From NCBI GenBank assembly GCA_030626045.1, contig DAOUPS010000001.1:1-34774 (forward strand): a DNA stretch of 34,774 nt, read 5' to 3'. Shown here one piece after another: positions 1-8,800 of this stretch. How positions within the stretch are numbered: the first letter of the stretch is position 1; every line of letters starts with the position of its first letter. Below the pieces are notes generated by a model. That model was not told the origin of the DNA. It was given only the letters and a program-made list of their open reading frames with translations, and made no database searches. The DNA comes from a bacterium (lineage in GTDB: Bacteria; Patescibacteriota; Minisyncoccia; Moranbacterales; DUUL01). A program made the translations under genes and the position numbers.

Positions 1-464
1 TCTGCCATTCCTTGAGCTGTGGCTTTCCCTTTGAACTTTCTTAAAATTGTTTTCTCTAAAGAACCCGCGTTTACTCCGATTCTTATAGGAATTTTTTTTG
101 CCTTGCATCTTAAAACAACTTTTTCAATTTTGCTCTTTGGCTGGATATTGCCTGGATTTATTCTAACTTTATCAATTCCTTGATTGATAGCTTCTAGCGC
201 CAAATCAGCGGAAAAGTGTATATCAGCTACAAGAGGAATATTGATCTTGGACTTTATAGCCGAGATCGCCTGCGCGGCTTTTTGGTCGGGAACTGCCACT
301 CTAACAATTTCACAGCCGGCTTTTTCAAGCTGTTTGATCTGCGCAACGGTCTGGTTGATATTTCCAGTGTTGGTATTCGTCATTGACTGGACACAGATCG
401 GCTCATGGCCTCCAATTGATACTCTTCCAATTTTGATGACTTTCGTTTGTTTTCTTTTTATCAT
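1..464 (-). CDS. ispG: 4-hydroxy-3-methylbut-2-enyl diphosphate synthase, N-terminal part (runs off window)
   Basis: IspG catalyses the penultimate step of the MEP isoprenoid pathway, reducing the cyclic diphosphate MEcPP to HMBPP with a [4Fe-4S] cluster. Reading down from the ATG at 464-462, the frame is open to the window edge (154 complete codons). It contains the family's N-terminal TIM-barrel sequence: GRVSIGGHEPICVQSMTNT near the start, then VPLVADIHFSADLALEA-like and KVRINPGNI segments, and RIGVNAGSLE near the edge. The cluster-binding cysteines would lie in the missing C-terminal part. It starts 10 nt after the rodA stop, so it is probably the distal gene of the wall and gyrB block. 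In this setting its product would feed undecaprenyl phosphate for MraY-dependent wall synthesis (inference). Confidence 0.93.
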   Translation of the reverse strand, partial: MIKRKQTKVIKIGRVSIGGHEPICVQSMTNTNTGNINQTVAQIKQLEKAGCEIVRVAVPDQKAAQAISAIKSKINIPLVADIHFSADLALEAINQGIDKVRINPGNIQPKSKIEKVVLRCKAKKIPIRIGVNAGSLEKTILRKFKGKATAQGMA

Positions 465-473
465 ATTTTTACA

Positions 474-1625
474 TCAAATGCTGAATTGTCCGTAGCTCTC
501 TTCTGTTATGCTGATTTTTTGTTTCTTTGTTTTTTTCCAAACATTTTGCACTAATCCCATGGAGGCCAGTGTTATTATTAAAAAACTGCCGCCGTAACTC
601 AAAAAAGGAAGTGAGAGTCCGGCAATAGGCATAATACCCAAATTCATCCCTATATTCAAAAAAGTTTGAAAGAATATCATAACGATAACTCCGCCGACAA
701 GGAATTTCCCAAAGATATCCTTCGAAAGATTGATTGTTTTTCCCATCCTCCAAAGGAGAATTCCGAAAAATAGAATAATCAATCCGGTGCCAATCAATCC
801 GCTTTCTTCGGCAATCGCCGCATAAATGAAATCTGTATGCTTTTCCGGCAAAAAATTGAGCTGGCTTTGGGAGCCGTGGCCCAGCCCCTTGCCTGTTATT
901 CCACCGGAACCAATCGCGATAACTGATTGAATAACATTATACCCGCTCCCGAGAGGATCCCTTCCCGGATCCATAAATGATTGTATTCTGTCTTTTTGGT
1001 AATCATTCAGAATCGTGCCCCATCCTAATATAATTATCACAAGGCCAGCTAAAATAATTCCCATAATATATTGCTTTTTTACTCCGGCAAGAAATAGCAT
1101 GCCAAACCAAATTACCGCCATAACAACAGCAGAACCCATATCGGGCTGCAGTATGGCAAGAGTAACTGGAATCAGAGTGTATATGAATGATACTGCTATT
1201 TTATTTAAAGTAATTTGCGCCGGTATTTTTGAGAAATATTTCGCCAGCGAAATTATAAGAAATAATTTCATTAATTCCACCGGTTGAATATTGAAAATGC
1301 CTAAATTGAACCAGCCAGTTGTTCCGCGTATGTTCATTCCAAACAATAAAACAGCTATTAGCGAAATAACACCGACTGCGTAAAGAAAGCCACTGTAGCT
1401 TTTCCAAATTTGATAGTCAGCAGTGCTAAAAACCGCAAATGCCATAAGTGCCACAACAAGAAAAATAACTTGTTTTTGAAAATTGTTAAACCCTTCACGT
1501 TCAGTCTCAAGAGAAAGTGAAAATATGGCAATAAGTCCGGACACGAGCAGAAATGACATTGCCGCAAGAGATATCCAATCAAAGTCAAGTTGTTTGACGA
1601 CTTTTGCTAGCACTTGGGTAGTCAA
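474..1625 (-). CDS. rodA: RodA/FtsW-family peptidoglycan glycosyltransferase (SEDS protein)
   Basis: A SEDS-family polymerase that extends glycan strands from lipid II in the membrane, working with a class B PBP during elongation. The 383 residues form about ten hydrophobic segments. Family motifs visible are RGTTGWFNLG (about 100-109), FNIQPVELMK (111-120), LQPDMGSA (159-166), LPEKHTDFIYAAIAEE (259-274) and MPIAGLSLPFLSYGGS near the C-terminus. Asp265 in the HTDF motif matches the essential Asp of E. coli RodA. FNIQPVELMK fits RodA better than FtsW, and mltG next door also suggests elongation. The start is TTG at 1625-1623, because no upstream ATG is in frame and the next Met is residue 23. 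I see no Shine-Dalgarno site. The mltG-rodA gap holds a hairpin of two facing copies of the GGGAYTGTTYCC repeat. Confidence 0.92.
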   Translation of the reverse strand: MTTQVLAKVVKQLDFDWISLAAMSFLLVSGLIAIFSLSLETEREGFNNFQKQVIFLVVALMAFAVFSTADYQIWKSYSGFLYAVGVISLIAVLLFGMNIRGTTGWFNLGIFNIQPVELMKLFLIISLAKYFSKIPAQITLNKIAVSFIYTLIPVTLAILQPDMGSAVVMAVIWFGMLFLAGVKKQYIMGIILAGLVIIILGWGTILNDYQKDRIQSFMDPGRDPLGSGYNVIQSVIAIGSGGITGKGLGHGSQSQLNFLPEKHTDFIYAAIAEESGLIGTGLIILFFGILLWRMGKTINLSKDIFGKFLVGGVIVMIFFQTFLNIGMNLGIMPIAGLSLPFLSYGGSFLIITLASMGLVQNVWKKTKKQKISITEESYGQFSI

Positions 1626-1635
1626 TATGTTTTAT

Positions 1636-1673
1636 GAGATTGTTTACCAACTAAATTAGTTTGAAAACAGTCC
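1636..1673. repeat. Hairpin of two facing GGGAYTGTTYCC-type repeats, between mltG and rodA
   Basis: GAGATTGTTTACC (1636-1648) faces GAAAACAGTCC (1663-1673), and the AACTAA/TTAGTT words between them extend the stem, giving about 14 of 17 pairs. On the coding strand it begins two bases after the mltG TAA. This is a compact two-ended form of the repeat. Confidence 0.65.
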
Positions 1674-1675
1674 TA

Positions 1676-2731
1676 TTATAGATTATTTTCCGCTTTACGT
1701 TGTTGATGCTCGTCAAATGTTTTTGAATAAATAATCTCTTCGGTTTTGGAATTTGAAAGAAAGTAATAAAAACCGGATTCTTGCGGAAGAATTGACGCGC
1801 GGATAGACGCAAAGCCCGGATTAGAAATTGGTCCCGGAGGAAGACCGGGGTTAATATATGTATTGTAAGGAGAATCACATTGCGTGTCCTCATAGGAGAA
1901 TTGGGGCTTGTCAACATTGAGAAAATACGCCAATGTCGCACAGCTTTGTAAAGGAAATTTATCATCAAGCCGCTTCCAAAAAATTCCAGAAACCAGTCTT
2001 CTGTCTTTATCTGTTTTTACTTCTCTCTCAATGATCGAAGCCAAAGTGATTACGTCGTGGAGTGATTTCCCTTGAGACACGACCTCATCTTTCAGTTCTT
2101 GATTAACTTTTTTGTTGAAATTATTAAGAAATTTACTTGCCATCGTTGCCCCGGTTTCTTCTTCATCAATAAAGTATGTATCTGGAAACAAGTACCCCTC
2201 CATATCTACTCCCTGAGGAATATTCCTTAAAAAGCCGTATTTTTTACTAAACACATCGCAAGAGCAATCCTCTTTATTCAGGCATTTACAATTAACAATG
2301 TCTTCAAATTCATCGGCGATACTCGGCTTCTTGTTTTTTAGCGCATCAATAATTTTTTTGTTGGTATATCCTTCCGGAATTGTCAGTTTTAATGTTTCCG
2401 CGATAATATCGCCATTACTAAATTTTTCAACCATTTGGCCAATTGTCATATTCGGTGCTAACTCATACCCTCCGGCTTGCAAAGAATTGGCAGCTTTAGT
2501 CTTCCAAACATAGAAATAAAAAAAGGTTTTATCTTTGATTAATCCTTCTTTTTCAAGATTTTCACCAATTTCTGTGGAACCGTCGCCTTCTTTTATTTCG
2601 AATTTTTGAATAATATTTGAAGAGCTGGCTGTGCCGTTGAACGCTTGACCGTTAAACCACGAACAAGCCAAGCCAAATACAGCCAGAAGAACCAAAAACG
2701 AAAAAATGGAAATAATAAAAAACTTTTTCAT
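1676..2731 (-). CDS. mltG: Endolytic murein transglycosylase (MltG/YceG family)
   Basis: MltG cleaves nascent glycan strands at the membrane and is thought to release or terminate them. I start at the ATG at 2731-2729 rather than the GTG at 2746, giving 351 residues that begin with a positively charged end and one membrane anchor (about 5-24). A LysM-like region (EIGENLEKEGLI) precedes the catalytic domain. LTIPEGYTNKKIIDAL, EGYLFPDTYFI, ASIIEREVKTDKDRRLV and NTYINPGLPPGPISNPG are all typical of the family. The catalytic Glu of ASIIERE is residue 235. An insertion with four closely spaced Cys (148, 150, 156, 158) in CKCLNKEDCSC is unusual. It begins 18 nt after acyP ends and runs in the same direction as murI, murD and rodA. 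Confidence 0.93.
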   Translation of the reverse strand: MKKFFIISIFSFLVLLAVFGLACSWFNGQAFNGTASSSNIIQKFEIKEGDGSTEIGENLEKEGLIKDKTFFYFYVWKTKAANSLQAGGYELAPNMTIGQMVEKFSNGDIIAETLKLTIPEGYTNKKIIDALKNKKPSIADEFEDIVNCKCLNKEDCSCDVFSKKYGFLRNIPQGVDMEGYLFPDTYFIDEEETGATMASKFLNNFNKKVNQELKDEVVSQGKSLHDVITLASIIEREVKTDKDRRLVSGIFWKRLDDKFPLQSCATLAYFLNVDKPQFSYEDTQCDSPYNTYINPGLPPGPISNPGFASIRASILPQESGFYYFLSNSKTEEIIYSKTFDEHQQRKAENNL

Positions 2732-2748
2732 TTGGAATAAATGCACAA

Positions 2749-3021
2749 TTAATATTTTATATCAAAATTTGAATAATTTTGCAAATTATCGTTTTGTTCT
2801 TTATGTATCGACTCAACATTAGAACTTGATGGCCCGTTATGGCACCAGGCAACAAAAGCATCAAGAACTTTTTGCTTTCCTTCGGCTTCAATTGAAACAG
2901 TTCCGTCAGAGTTATTCTTAATCCATCCCTGTATTCCAAGTTCTTCCGCTTTTTCTTTTGCGCTTAAACGAAAAAAAACCCCTTGGACTCTTCCGTAGAT
3001 TGTTATTGACAAATGTTTCAT
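2749..3021 (-). CDS. acyP: Acylphosphatase
   Basis: A 90-residue cytoplasmic enzyme that hydrolyses acyl phosphates such as 1,3-bisphosphoglycerate and carbamoyl phosphate. The signature GRVQGVFFR (residues 10-18) contains the phosphate-binding Arg, and GWIKNNSDGTVSIEAEG contains the catalytic Asn. Length matches the family (about 90). The ATG (3021-3019) overlaps the murD TGA as ATGA, so translation is probably coupled. Its place inside a wall gene cluster is not explained by the known activity. The C-terminal third (NDNLQNYSNFDIKY) keeps the usual FxI ending. Confidence in the family is high; its physiological substrate is unknown. Confidence 0.93.
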   Translation of the reverse strand: MKHLSITIYGRVQGVFFRLSAKEKAEELGIQGWIKNNSDGTVSIEAEGKQKVLDAFVAWCHNGPSSSNVESIHKEQNDNLQNYSNFDIKY

Positions 3022-4457
3022 TTCATACTAGTGCCACGAATTTTTTTTACGGCATTTATAAACTTTTTTCCTCTTTCAAATTCATTGGCAAACATTCCAA
3101 AACTTGCAAATCCGGGAGACAAAAGAATGGTATCTCCATCTTTGGCATTTCGAAACGCGTCAAACACTGCTTGTTCAATGTTATCATAAGTGTTGAAAAC
3201 CCTATTAATTCCTCCACGTTCGTCAATTCTCTTAAAAAGCTTTGCGGTAGCGGTTCCCTTCAATAAATAGATGCTTTTGATATTATTTGCTTCGGAAATT
3301 TTTTCCGCAAAATTGTCCAATACAAGCTTCTTATCTGATCCTCCGCAAATTAAATGCATTGGCCCGATAACGGAATTAATTCCGGCTATGGCCGACTCGG
3401 GAGTCGTGGCAGTCGTATCATTGATAAATTTTCTTCCGTCGATCTTGTCTATTGTCTCAAAACGATGCGCCACTCCTTTGAATTCCTTAAGCGTTTTTTT
3501 CATAGATTCCGGAGAAATGCCAATAGATAATCCGACTGCGCACATGGCACAGGCATTATAAAGGTTGTGGGAGCCTTTTACTGCGATCTCTGACGTTGGT
3601 ATTACAGCTGTAGTGTTTCCATCTTCTTTTAGATATATTTGCCCTTCTTTAACAAAGCTGCAGATGGCGTTTGGATCCGGCGACAATGAAAAAAAGATCG
3701 TTTTGCCTTTCACACTTTCAAACAACACTTTCGACATTTCATCATCAAAATTGAAAATTGATACGTCGTCTTTTTTTTGAAACAAAAGAATGTTTCTTTT
3801 ATCAGCAATGTAATCATCCATTGAATCATAATAATTCAGATGATCCTGATAAATATTCGTTATAAGAGAAATATGCGGACTTTTTTCTACTCGCGCTAAA
3901 GCCGAACAGCGCCACGAGGACATTTCAAATACGACCCATGTCTTTTTTGTTATAGCATCAAGTTTTGCCACAACAGGCTCTTGCCCTATTCCGACATTAA
4001 CCACCTTCAAACCCTCATATTCTAACATTTTTGAGATCAGCGTCGATGTTGTTGTTTTGCCTTTCGTGCCGGTTATTCCGATAATATTATTTGATTCGCA
4101 CAATCTGAAAAATAAACTCGAATCCATTTCAACTGGCACTTGGTGTTCAATGGCTGTTTTAATATACTTATTGCTCCAGGGAATAATAGGATTTTTGACT
4201 ACCATATCAACACTGGTGAAGTCTTCCATCCTGTGCTGTTCCGTGACTATCGTAACGTTTTTAAATTTTTTAATTTCGCCTATCGAAGCCTCAAGATCAT
4301 TCTCTGACTTTTTGTCTGTTGCAATCACTTTCGCGCCTTGCTTAGCAAGCCATTTGATCATCGAAACACTTCCTCCGTGCAGTCCAATGCCCATCACTGT
4401 TATTTTTTTGTTTTTGAAAGTTATATCAGTCATTGAGATATTATGAGGCTGTTCCAT
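3018..4457 (-). CDS. murD: UDP-N-acetylmuramoyl-L-alanine--D-glutamate ligase
   Basis: MurD adds D-glutamate to UDP-MurNAc-L-Ala in the cytoplasm, using ATP. The 479 residues show an N-terminal Rossmann-like domain (VMGIGLHGGSVSMIKWLAKQ), the Mur ligase P-loop GITGTKGKTTT (127-137), the TNIYQDHLNYYDS segment of the central domain, and the C-terminal domain with VAHRFETI, INDTTATTPESAIAGI and LLSPGFASFGMF. Length is typical. The initiating ATG overlaps the murI TAA by one base (TAATG), and MurI makes the D-glutamate that MurD consumes. That places substrate supply and use in one coupled unit. A second in-frame Met is at residue 9; the overlap argues for the first. Confidence 0.95.
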   Translation of the reverse strand: MEQPHNISMTDITFKNKKITVMGIGLHGGSVSMIKWLAKQGAKVIATDKKSENDLEASIGEIKKFKNVTIVTEQHRMEDFTSVDMVVKNPIIPWSNKYIKTAIEHQVPVEMDSSLFFRLCESNNIIGITGTKGKTTTSTLISKMLEYEGLKVVNVGIGQEPVVAKLDAITKKTWVVFEMSSWRCSALARVEKSPHISLITNIYQDHLNYYDSMDDYIADKRNILLFQKKDDVSIFNFDDEMSKVLFESVKGKTIFFSLSPDPNAICSFVKEGQIYLKEDGNTTAVIPTSEIAVKGSHNLYNACAMCAVGLSIGISPESMKKTLKEFKGVAHRFETIDKIDGRKFINDTTATTPESAIAGINSVIGPMHLICGGSDKKLVLDNFAEKISEANNIKSIYLLKGTATAKLFKRIDERGGINRVFNTYDNIEQAVFDAFRNAKDGDTILLSPGFASFGMFANEFERGKKFINAVKKIRGTSMK

Positions 4458-5227
4458 TATGAACCAAGCCGATGGATTTTAATATTCGGTTTGTTTCCAA
4501 TTATGTTTTTTACAAAACTTTCATTGTGCTCACTCCAATCAGAAAAATAAAAGATGTCATCGCCATCTAAATGCTTATCGTGGCAGCCATCTTTTACTTG
4601 TAGCGCTACCTCTTGGGCAGCATTTATTATTTTTACTTTTCCATTAAAGACCGTTTTGATGATGTTTTTCATGAGAGGATAATGCGTACATCCCAAAATA
4701 ACACACTCTATGTCTTTTTTCACGAACCTTGAAAGATATTTTTTTGTGATTTCACGCAACAATCTGTCTTCCTGCAACCCTTCTTCAATAAACGGAACAA
4801 ATAACGGACACGCTTGTGAATACATTTTTATTCTCGGTAAAAGTTCCAGAAGCGGATACTCATAGGCTTTACTCTTAATTGTTGCTCTGGTGCCGATAAT
4901 TAACGCTCTGCTGATCTTCTCGATGTGTATCTTTTTGACACACGGATCAATTACATCGTAAAAGATCATCGACGGATAGCGCTCTTGAAGATATTCTCTC
5001 GTGAGCGCCGATGCGGTGTTACAGGCAATAACTATCTTCTTCGCCCCCTTTGAAACTAGAAAACGTACGATCTCTTCTGAATATTTCTGAATCGTCTCCT
5101 GGCTTTTATTGCCCCACGGAACACGCGCAGTATCACCAAAATATATTATTCGTTGACGCGGAACCAATTTCTTTATTTCTTTCGCTACAGTAAGACCTCC
5201 TACTCCGCTGTCAAAAATTCCTAGCAT
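4457..5227 (-). CDS. murI: Glutamate racemase
   Basis: A cofactor-independent racemase that interconverts L- and D-glutamate for peptidoglycan. The 256 residues contain the aspartate/glutamate racemase signatures: IFDSGVGGLTV with Asp6, IVIACNTAS with the first catalytic Cys69, and VILGCTHYPLM with the second, Cys180. IYFGDTARVPWGNKS is also typical. Length is normal. The stop overlaps the murD start. The 24-nt gap between the gap stop and the ATG holds one GGGAACAATCCC palindrome (5236-5247), eight bases before the start codon. That spacing leaves no room for a good Shine-Dalgarno site. Confidence 0.95.
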   Translation of the reverse strand: MLGIFDSGVGGLTVAKEIKKLVPRQRIIYFGDTARVPWGNKSQETIQKYSEEIVRFLVSKGAKKIVIACNTASALTREYLQERYPSMIFYDVIDPCVKKIHIEKISRALIIGTRATIKSKAYEYPLLELLPRIKMYSQACPLFVPFIEEGLQEDRLLREITKKYLSRFVKKDIECVILGCTHYPLMKNIIKTVFNGKVKIINAAQEVALQVKDGCHDKHLDGDDIFYFSDWSEHNESFVKNIIGNKPNIKIHRLGS

Positions 5228-5235
5228 ATTTTTAT

Positions 5236-5247
5236 GGGATTGTTCCC
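5236..5247. repeat. Short palindrome of the GGGAYTGTTYCC family, between gap and murI
   Basis: Top strand reads GGGATTGTTCCC. Arms GGGA and TCCC are complementary on the coding strand (GGGAACAATCCC). It lies 4 bases past the TGA stop of gap and 8 bases before the murI ATG. Here it is inverted relative to most copies, which read GGGAYTGTTYCC on the coding strand. Confidence 0.7.
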
Positions 5248-5251
5248 GCTA

Positions 5252-6250
5252 TCATATTCTTGAGATCATTACAGCCAGATCAACCAGCCGATTTGAATAC
5301 CCCCATTCATTGTCATACCATCCGATAGCTTTCACTAAATTACCCGCTGTTACTTTCGTAAGAGGCGCGTCAACAATACAGGAATGCGCATCTCCAACCA
5401 CGTCATGTGAAACAAGAGGCTCTGCCGTAACTTTCATTATTCCTTTCAATTGCCCGTCAGCGGCTTTTTTAAAAGCGTCATTTATTTCTTTTTCATTTGT
5501 TTCTTGTTTTAAAACTGCAACCAGATCTGTGACTGAACCAACTAATGTAGGAACACGAAAGGCCATCCCGTCAAAAATATCTTCAAGCTGAGGAAGCGTT
5601 TTTGCCGCGGCAATGGCAGCGCCGGTGGTCGATGGAACAATATTCTGAGCGGCCGCTCGTCCTCTGCGAACATCTTTTTTCGCCGGACCGTCAACAAGAG
5701 CCTGTGTTGAGGTGTAGCTGTGGATCGTTGACATTAATGCTTTTTTAATTCCGAAAGTTTCATCCAGAACCTTAGCCATTGGAGCAATGCAATTTGTCGT
5801 GCATGACGCCATGGATAAAATATCATCACCCGAAACAATTTCGTCCTCATTGCATCCGATCACAATGGTTTTGATCGTATCGTCTTTTGTTGGAGCCGAT
5901 ATTATAACTCTTTTTGCACCGGCACTAATATGTCCTTTGGTTCCTTCGCGATCCTTAAAAACGCCGGTACATTCCAAAACTACATCAACACCCAGCTCAT
6001 TCCATGGCAGATCTAATGGATCTTTTTCGCACATTATTCTTATCTCTTTATCATCAACTTTGAGAATATTGCCATCAACGGCTACTTCTTTTTGGTATAC
6101 GCCATAGGCTGTATCATATTTCAGAAGATACGCAAGATTATTGATATCGCCAAGATCATTTATTGCCACAATCTCAACGTCAGGATGTTCAAGGGCAACT
6201 TTAAGCACCGGCCTTCCAATGCGGCCAAAACCGTTTATGGCTACTTTCAT
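5252..6250 (-). CDS. gap: Glyceraldehyde-3-phosphate dehydrogenase (NAD-type)
   Basis: GAPDH oxidises glyceraldehyde-3-phosphate to 1,3-bisphosphoglycerate in glycolysis. The 332 residues begin with the NAD-binding fold (VAINGFGRIGRPVLK) and have Asp32 in the position typical of NAD preference. ASCTTNCIAP follows with catalytic Cys150, then HSYTSTQALVDGPAKKDVRRGRAAAQNIVPSTTGAA, and WYDNEWGYSNRLVDL near the end. Length is canonical. It stops with TGA followed by TAG. The partner enzyme PGK is encoded far away in this window (26014-27081), so the two glycolytic genes are not one operon here. Upstream is a Nudix gene, 9 nt away. Confidence 0.97.
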   Translation of the reverse strand: MKVAINGFGRIGRPVLKVALEHPDVEIVAINDLGDINNLAYLLKYDTAYGVYQKEVAVDGNILKVDDKEIRIMCEKDPLDLPWNELGVDVVLECTGVFKDREGTKGHISAGAKRVIISAPTKDDTIKTIVIGCNEDEIVSGDDILSMASCTTNCIAPMAKVLDETFGIKKALMSTIHSYTSTQALVDGPAKKDVRRGRAAAQNIVPSTTGAAIAAAKTLPQLEDIFDGMAFRVPTLVGSVTDLVAVLKQETNEKEINDAFKKAADGQLKGIMKVTAEPLVSHDVVGDAHSCIVDAPLTKVTAGNLVKAIGWYDNEWGYSNRLVDLAVMISRI

Positions 6251-6259
6251 ATTGATTTT

Positions 6260-6757
6260 TTACAATTTATAATTGTTTAAAGCCTTACCGATTATTTCAA
6301 TAGAATCAACTGAATTACAGAATTTTATGTTCTCTATTTCACTTAATCCGATCCACTCTGCCTTCTGCGCATATTTTTTTTCATATTTATCAAAATTCCT
6401 TGTTGAAATTCTACCACTATTTTTAGCACACAAAAAATATATTAGGATCGAATTAACAGCTTCCTCTTCAAAAGGAGTAATAAAAAATGATGTCTGGCAC
6501 TCGATTAATTTCTTCGGTTTGATTCTAAGCCCTGTTTCTTCTAAAAACTCCCTTTTTAGCGCTTCTCTGATCGTTTCGTTGATTTTTATGCCACCGCCCG
6601 GAAAATCATATCCATCCCATTGTCTTGAAAGAAGTATTTTGTTTTGTTTAATTAAAATTCCATACACAGAAGGACGGAACGCCACTTTTTTGGAATCTAC
6701 AAGATATTCTTTTCCTTTAATATCCCGGCACTTTATTTTAATCTCTTTGCTTGCCAT
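6260..6757 (-). CDS. Nudix hydrolase
   Basis: A 165-residue protein of the Nudix superfamily, which hydrolyses nucleoside diphosphates linked to another moiety. The Nudix box GX5EX7REUXEEXGU is complete at residues 55-77 (G55, E61, R69, E70, E73, E74, G76), so metal binding and catalysis should be intact. Before it, YGILIKQNKILLSRQWDGYDFPGGG is the usual strand leading into the box. The substrate cannot be read from the sequence; ADP-ribose, oxidised nucleotides and dinucleotides are all possible. It starts 6 nt after the gyrB stop and lies 9 nt before gap, so it is probably cotranscribed with both. Confidence 0.88.
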   Translation of the reverse strand: MASKEIKIKCRDIKGKEYLVDSKKVAFRPSVYGILIKQNKILLSRQWDGYDFPGGGIKINETIREALKREFLEETGLRIKPKKLIECQTSFFITPFEEEAVNSILIYFLCAKNSGRISTRNFDKYEKKYAQKAEWIGLSEIENIKFCNSVDSIEIIGKALNNYKL

Positions 6758-6763
6758 TTTAGT

Positions 6764-8761
6764 TTACACATCAAGATTTTGAACGCTTTTGGCATGTGCT
6801 TGAATAAATCTTTTGCGAGGTTCAACTTCACTACCCATAAGAATATTGAAAGCTTGATCAGCTTGTTGCGCATTTTCAATGGTTACTTGTAACATTACTC
6901 TTGTTTGTGGATTCATTGTTGTTTCCCAAAGTTGCTCCGGATTCATTTCTCCCAAGCCTTTATATCGTTGAATATTTATCCCTGCCGCCTGTTCTGATTC
7001 ATCCGATTCTTTATTCTTTGCGTCAAGGTCAGTTGCTTTCTCGGATTTTTCACTCAGCTGTTTTATAATTTCATCTTTCTCTTCTTCGGAAAACGCCCAT
7101 TTTGCTTCTTTGCCTTTTTTTATTTGATAAAGCGGCGGCTGGGCAATGTAAATATACCCCAGTTTTATAAGATCTTCAAAATACCGGTAAAACAGCGTTA
7201 AAAGCAAAGTTCTGATATGGGAGCCATCCACGTCAGCGTCAGTCATGATGATTATTCTATGATATCGAAGCTTGTCCATATTCATCTGTTCTCCAACTCC
7301 CACTCCAAGCGCAATTACCAATGCTTTGATTTCCGCTGAAGAAAGCATCCTATCGAGCCGAGCTCGTTCAACATTCAAGATCTTGCCGCGCAAAGGAAGT
7401 ATTGCCTGAAATTGCCTGTCTCTTCCTTGTTTTGCGCTTCCACCGGCCGAGTCACCCTCAACAATATATAACTCGGATACGGAAGCGTCTCGGCTGCTGC
7501 AGTCCGCAAGTTTTCCCGGCAATGTCATTCCATCCAATACGCCTTTCCGTATAACAGCATCCTTAGCGGCTTTAGCCGCAAGTCTTGCCTTGGCAGATAA
7601 CAAACCTTTATTGATAATAGCTTTTGCATCAGATGGATTTTTGTCAAAATATTCAATAAGCGCTTCGGAGATAACAGAGTTAGTGATCGTTCTGGCCTCA
7701 GAGTTGCCCAATTTCGTCTTGGTCTGACCCTCAAATTGCGGATCTTTGAGCTTTACCGATATAACAGCCGTTAGCCCCTCGCGTACATCGTCTGACGTAA
7801 GATTGCTTTCTTTCTCTCTAAGTAAATTATTTTTCCTAGCATAATCATTGATTGTGCGTGTTAGCGCCGTCCGGAATCCGGTTTCGTGCATGCCCCCTTC
7901 AGTCGTATTTATATTATTTGCGAAAGATAGCACATTTTCCTTAAAACTATCTTTGTATTGCATCGCCGCTTCCACAAGCATCACACTTTCCTGTTTTTCA
8001 GTATAAAAAATATTTTGATTTACAACTTCTCTGCCTTTGTTGAGAAATTCAACAAAAGATCTTATTCCGCCATCAAAACAGAATCCTGCTCTGCGGTACA
8101 TCGCAGGTATTCTCTTTCTTTCATCAATTATCTTTATATGCACGCCTTTTGTGAGATACGCCTGCTTGCGCAAGTAGTCAATAATGACTTTCCATATCCA
8201 CTCAATTTCCGGAAATATCTTCGGATCCGGTTCAAAAACAACGGCAGTGCCTGTTTTGTCTGTCCTACCGATAGATCTTACTTTTGCTTTCGCTTCACCA
8301 CGCGAGTATTCCTGTACCCATATTTTTCCGTCACGATATACTTCCACGCGCATCATTACCGACAATGCGTTTACAACCGATACACCGACGCCATGCAGTC
8401 CTCCGGATACTTTATACCCCGTATGTTCTCCTCCAAACTTCCCGCCGGCATGCAATTTCGTCATAACCGTTTCCAGTGCGGTTAGTTTTGTCTGGGAATG
8501 CTTCTCGATCGGGATTCCTCGCCCTTCATCAACTACGGAAACCAGGTTATCGGGCAATAATTTTACTTCAATATACTTTCCATATCCCGCCATGGCCTCG
8601 TCAATCGAATTTGACACCACTTCCCAAATAAGATGGTGTAATCCTTCGATAGAAGTACCGCCAATATACATTCCCGGACGGCGGCGCACCGGCTCCAATC
8701 CCTCTAAAACTTGAATTGATTCTGCTGTATATCCACTCTTTTTTCTTTGTGTCTTCGCCAT
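6764..8761 (-). CDS. gyrB: DNA gyrase subunit B
   Basis: The ATPase and Toprim subunit of DNA gyrase, which introduces negative supercoils with GyrA. The 665 residues show the GHKL ATP site (EVVSNSIDEAMAGYGK, VVDEGRGIPIE, GGLHGVGVSVVNALS), the transducer region, the Toprim motif LYIVEGDSAGGSAKQGRD, ILPLRGKILNVE, MTDADVDGSHIRTLLLT, and the C-terminal QRYKGLGEMNPEQLWETTM. That last motif and the overall arrangement fit GyrB rather than ParE. A short acidic stretch (EKATDLDAKNKESDESEQ) separates the Toprim from the tail. Length is typical for forms without the enterobacterial insertion. gyrA is not in the window. Between its start and the membrane-protein gene upstream lie one short palindrome and a 97-bp MITE. 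Confidence 0.97.
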   Translation of the reverse strand: MAKTQRKKSGYTAESIQVLEGLEPVRRRPGMYIGGTSIEGLHHLIWEVVSNSIDEAMAGYGKYIEVKLLPDNLVSVVDEGRGIPIEKHSQTKLTALETVMTKLHAGGKFGGEHTGYKVSGGLHGVGVSVVNALSVMMRVEVYRDGKIWVQEYSRGEAKAKVRSIGRTDKTGTAVVFEPDPKIFPEIEWIWKVIIDYLRKQAYLTKGVHIKIIDERKRIPAMYRRAGFCFDGGIRSFVEFLNKGREVVNQNIFYTEKQESVMLVEAAMQYKDSFKENVLSFANNINTTEGGMHETGFRTALTRTINDYARKNNLLREKESNLTSDDVREGLTAVISVKLKDPQFEGQTKTKLGNSEARTITNSVISEALIEYFDKNPSDAKAIINKGLLSAKARLAAKAAKDAVIRKGVLDGMTLPGKLADCSSRDASVSELYIVEGDSAGGSAKQGRDRQFQAILPLRGKILNVERARLDRMLSSAEIKALVIALGVGVGEQMNMDKLRYHRIIIMTDADVDGSHIRTLLLTLFYRYFEDLIKLGYIYIAQPPLYQIKKGKEAKWAFSEEEKDEIIKQLSEKSEKATDLDAKNKESDESEQAAGINIQRYKGLGEMNPEQLWETTMNPQTRVMLQVTIENAQQADQAFNILMGSEVEPRKRFIQAHAKSVQNLDV

Positions 8762-8788
8762 ATTGTTATGTTATATTCTGCTATTGAT

Positions 8789-8800
8789 GGAAACGATCCC
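8789..8800. repeat. Short palindrome of the GGGAYTGTTYCC family, upstream of gyrB
   Basis: Top strand GGAAACGATCCC, i.e. GGGATCGTTTCC on the coding strand. It abuts the TTA at 8801-8803 that forms one target duplication of the adjacent MITE. This gives the same palindrome-plus-TTA arrangement as after mraY and secF, so the palindrome probably predates the MITE. Confidence 0.65.

Noticed and set aside
7958..8714. Several plus-strand open frames of 60-176 residues inside gyrB
   Set aside because: They are antisense shadows of a well-conserved gene, with unlikely amino acid composition.
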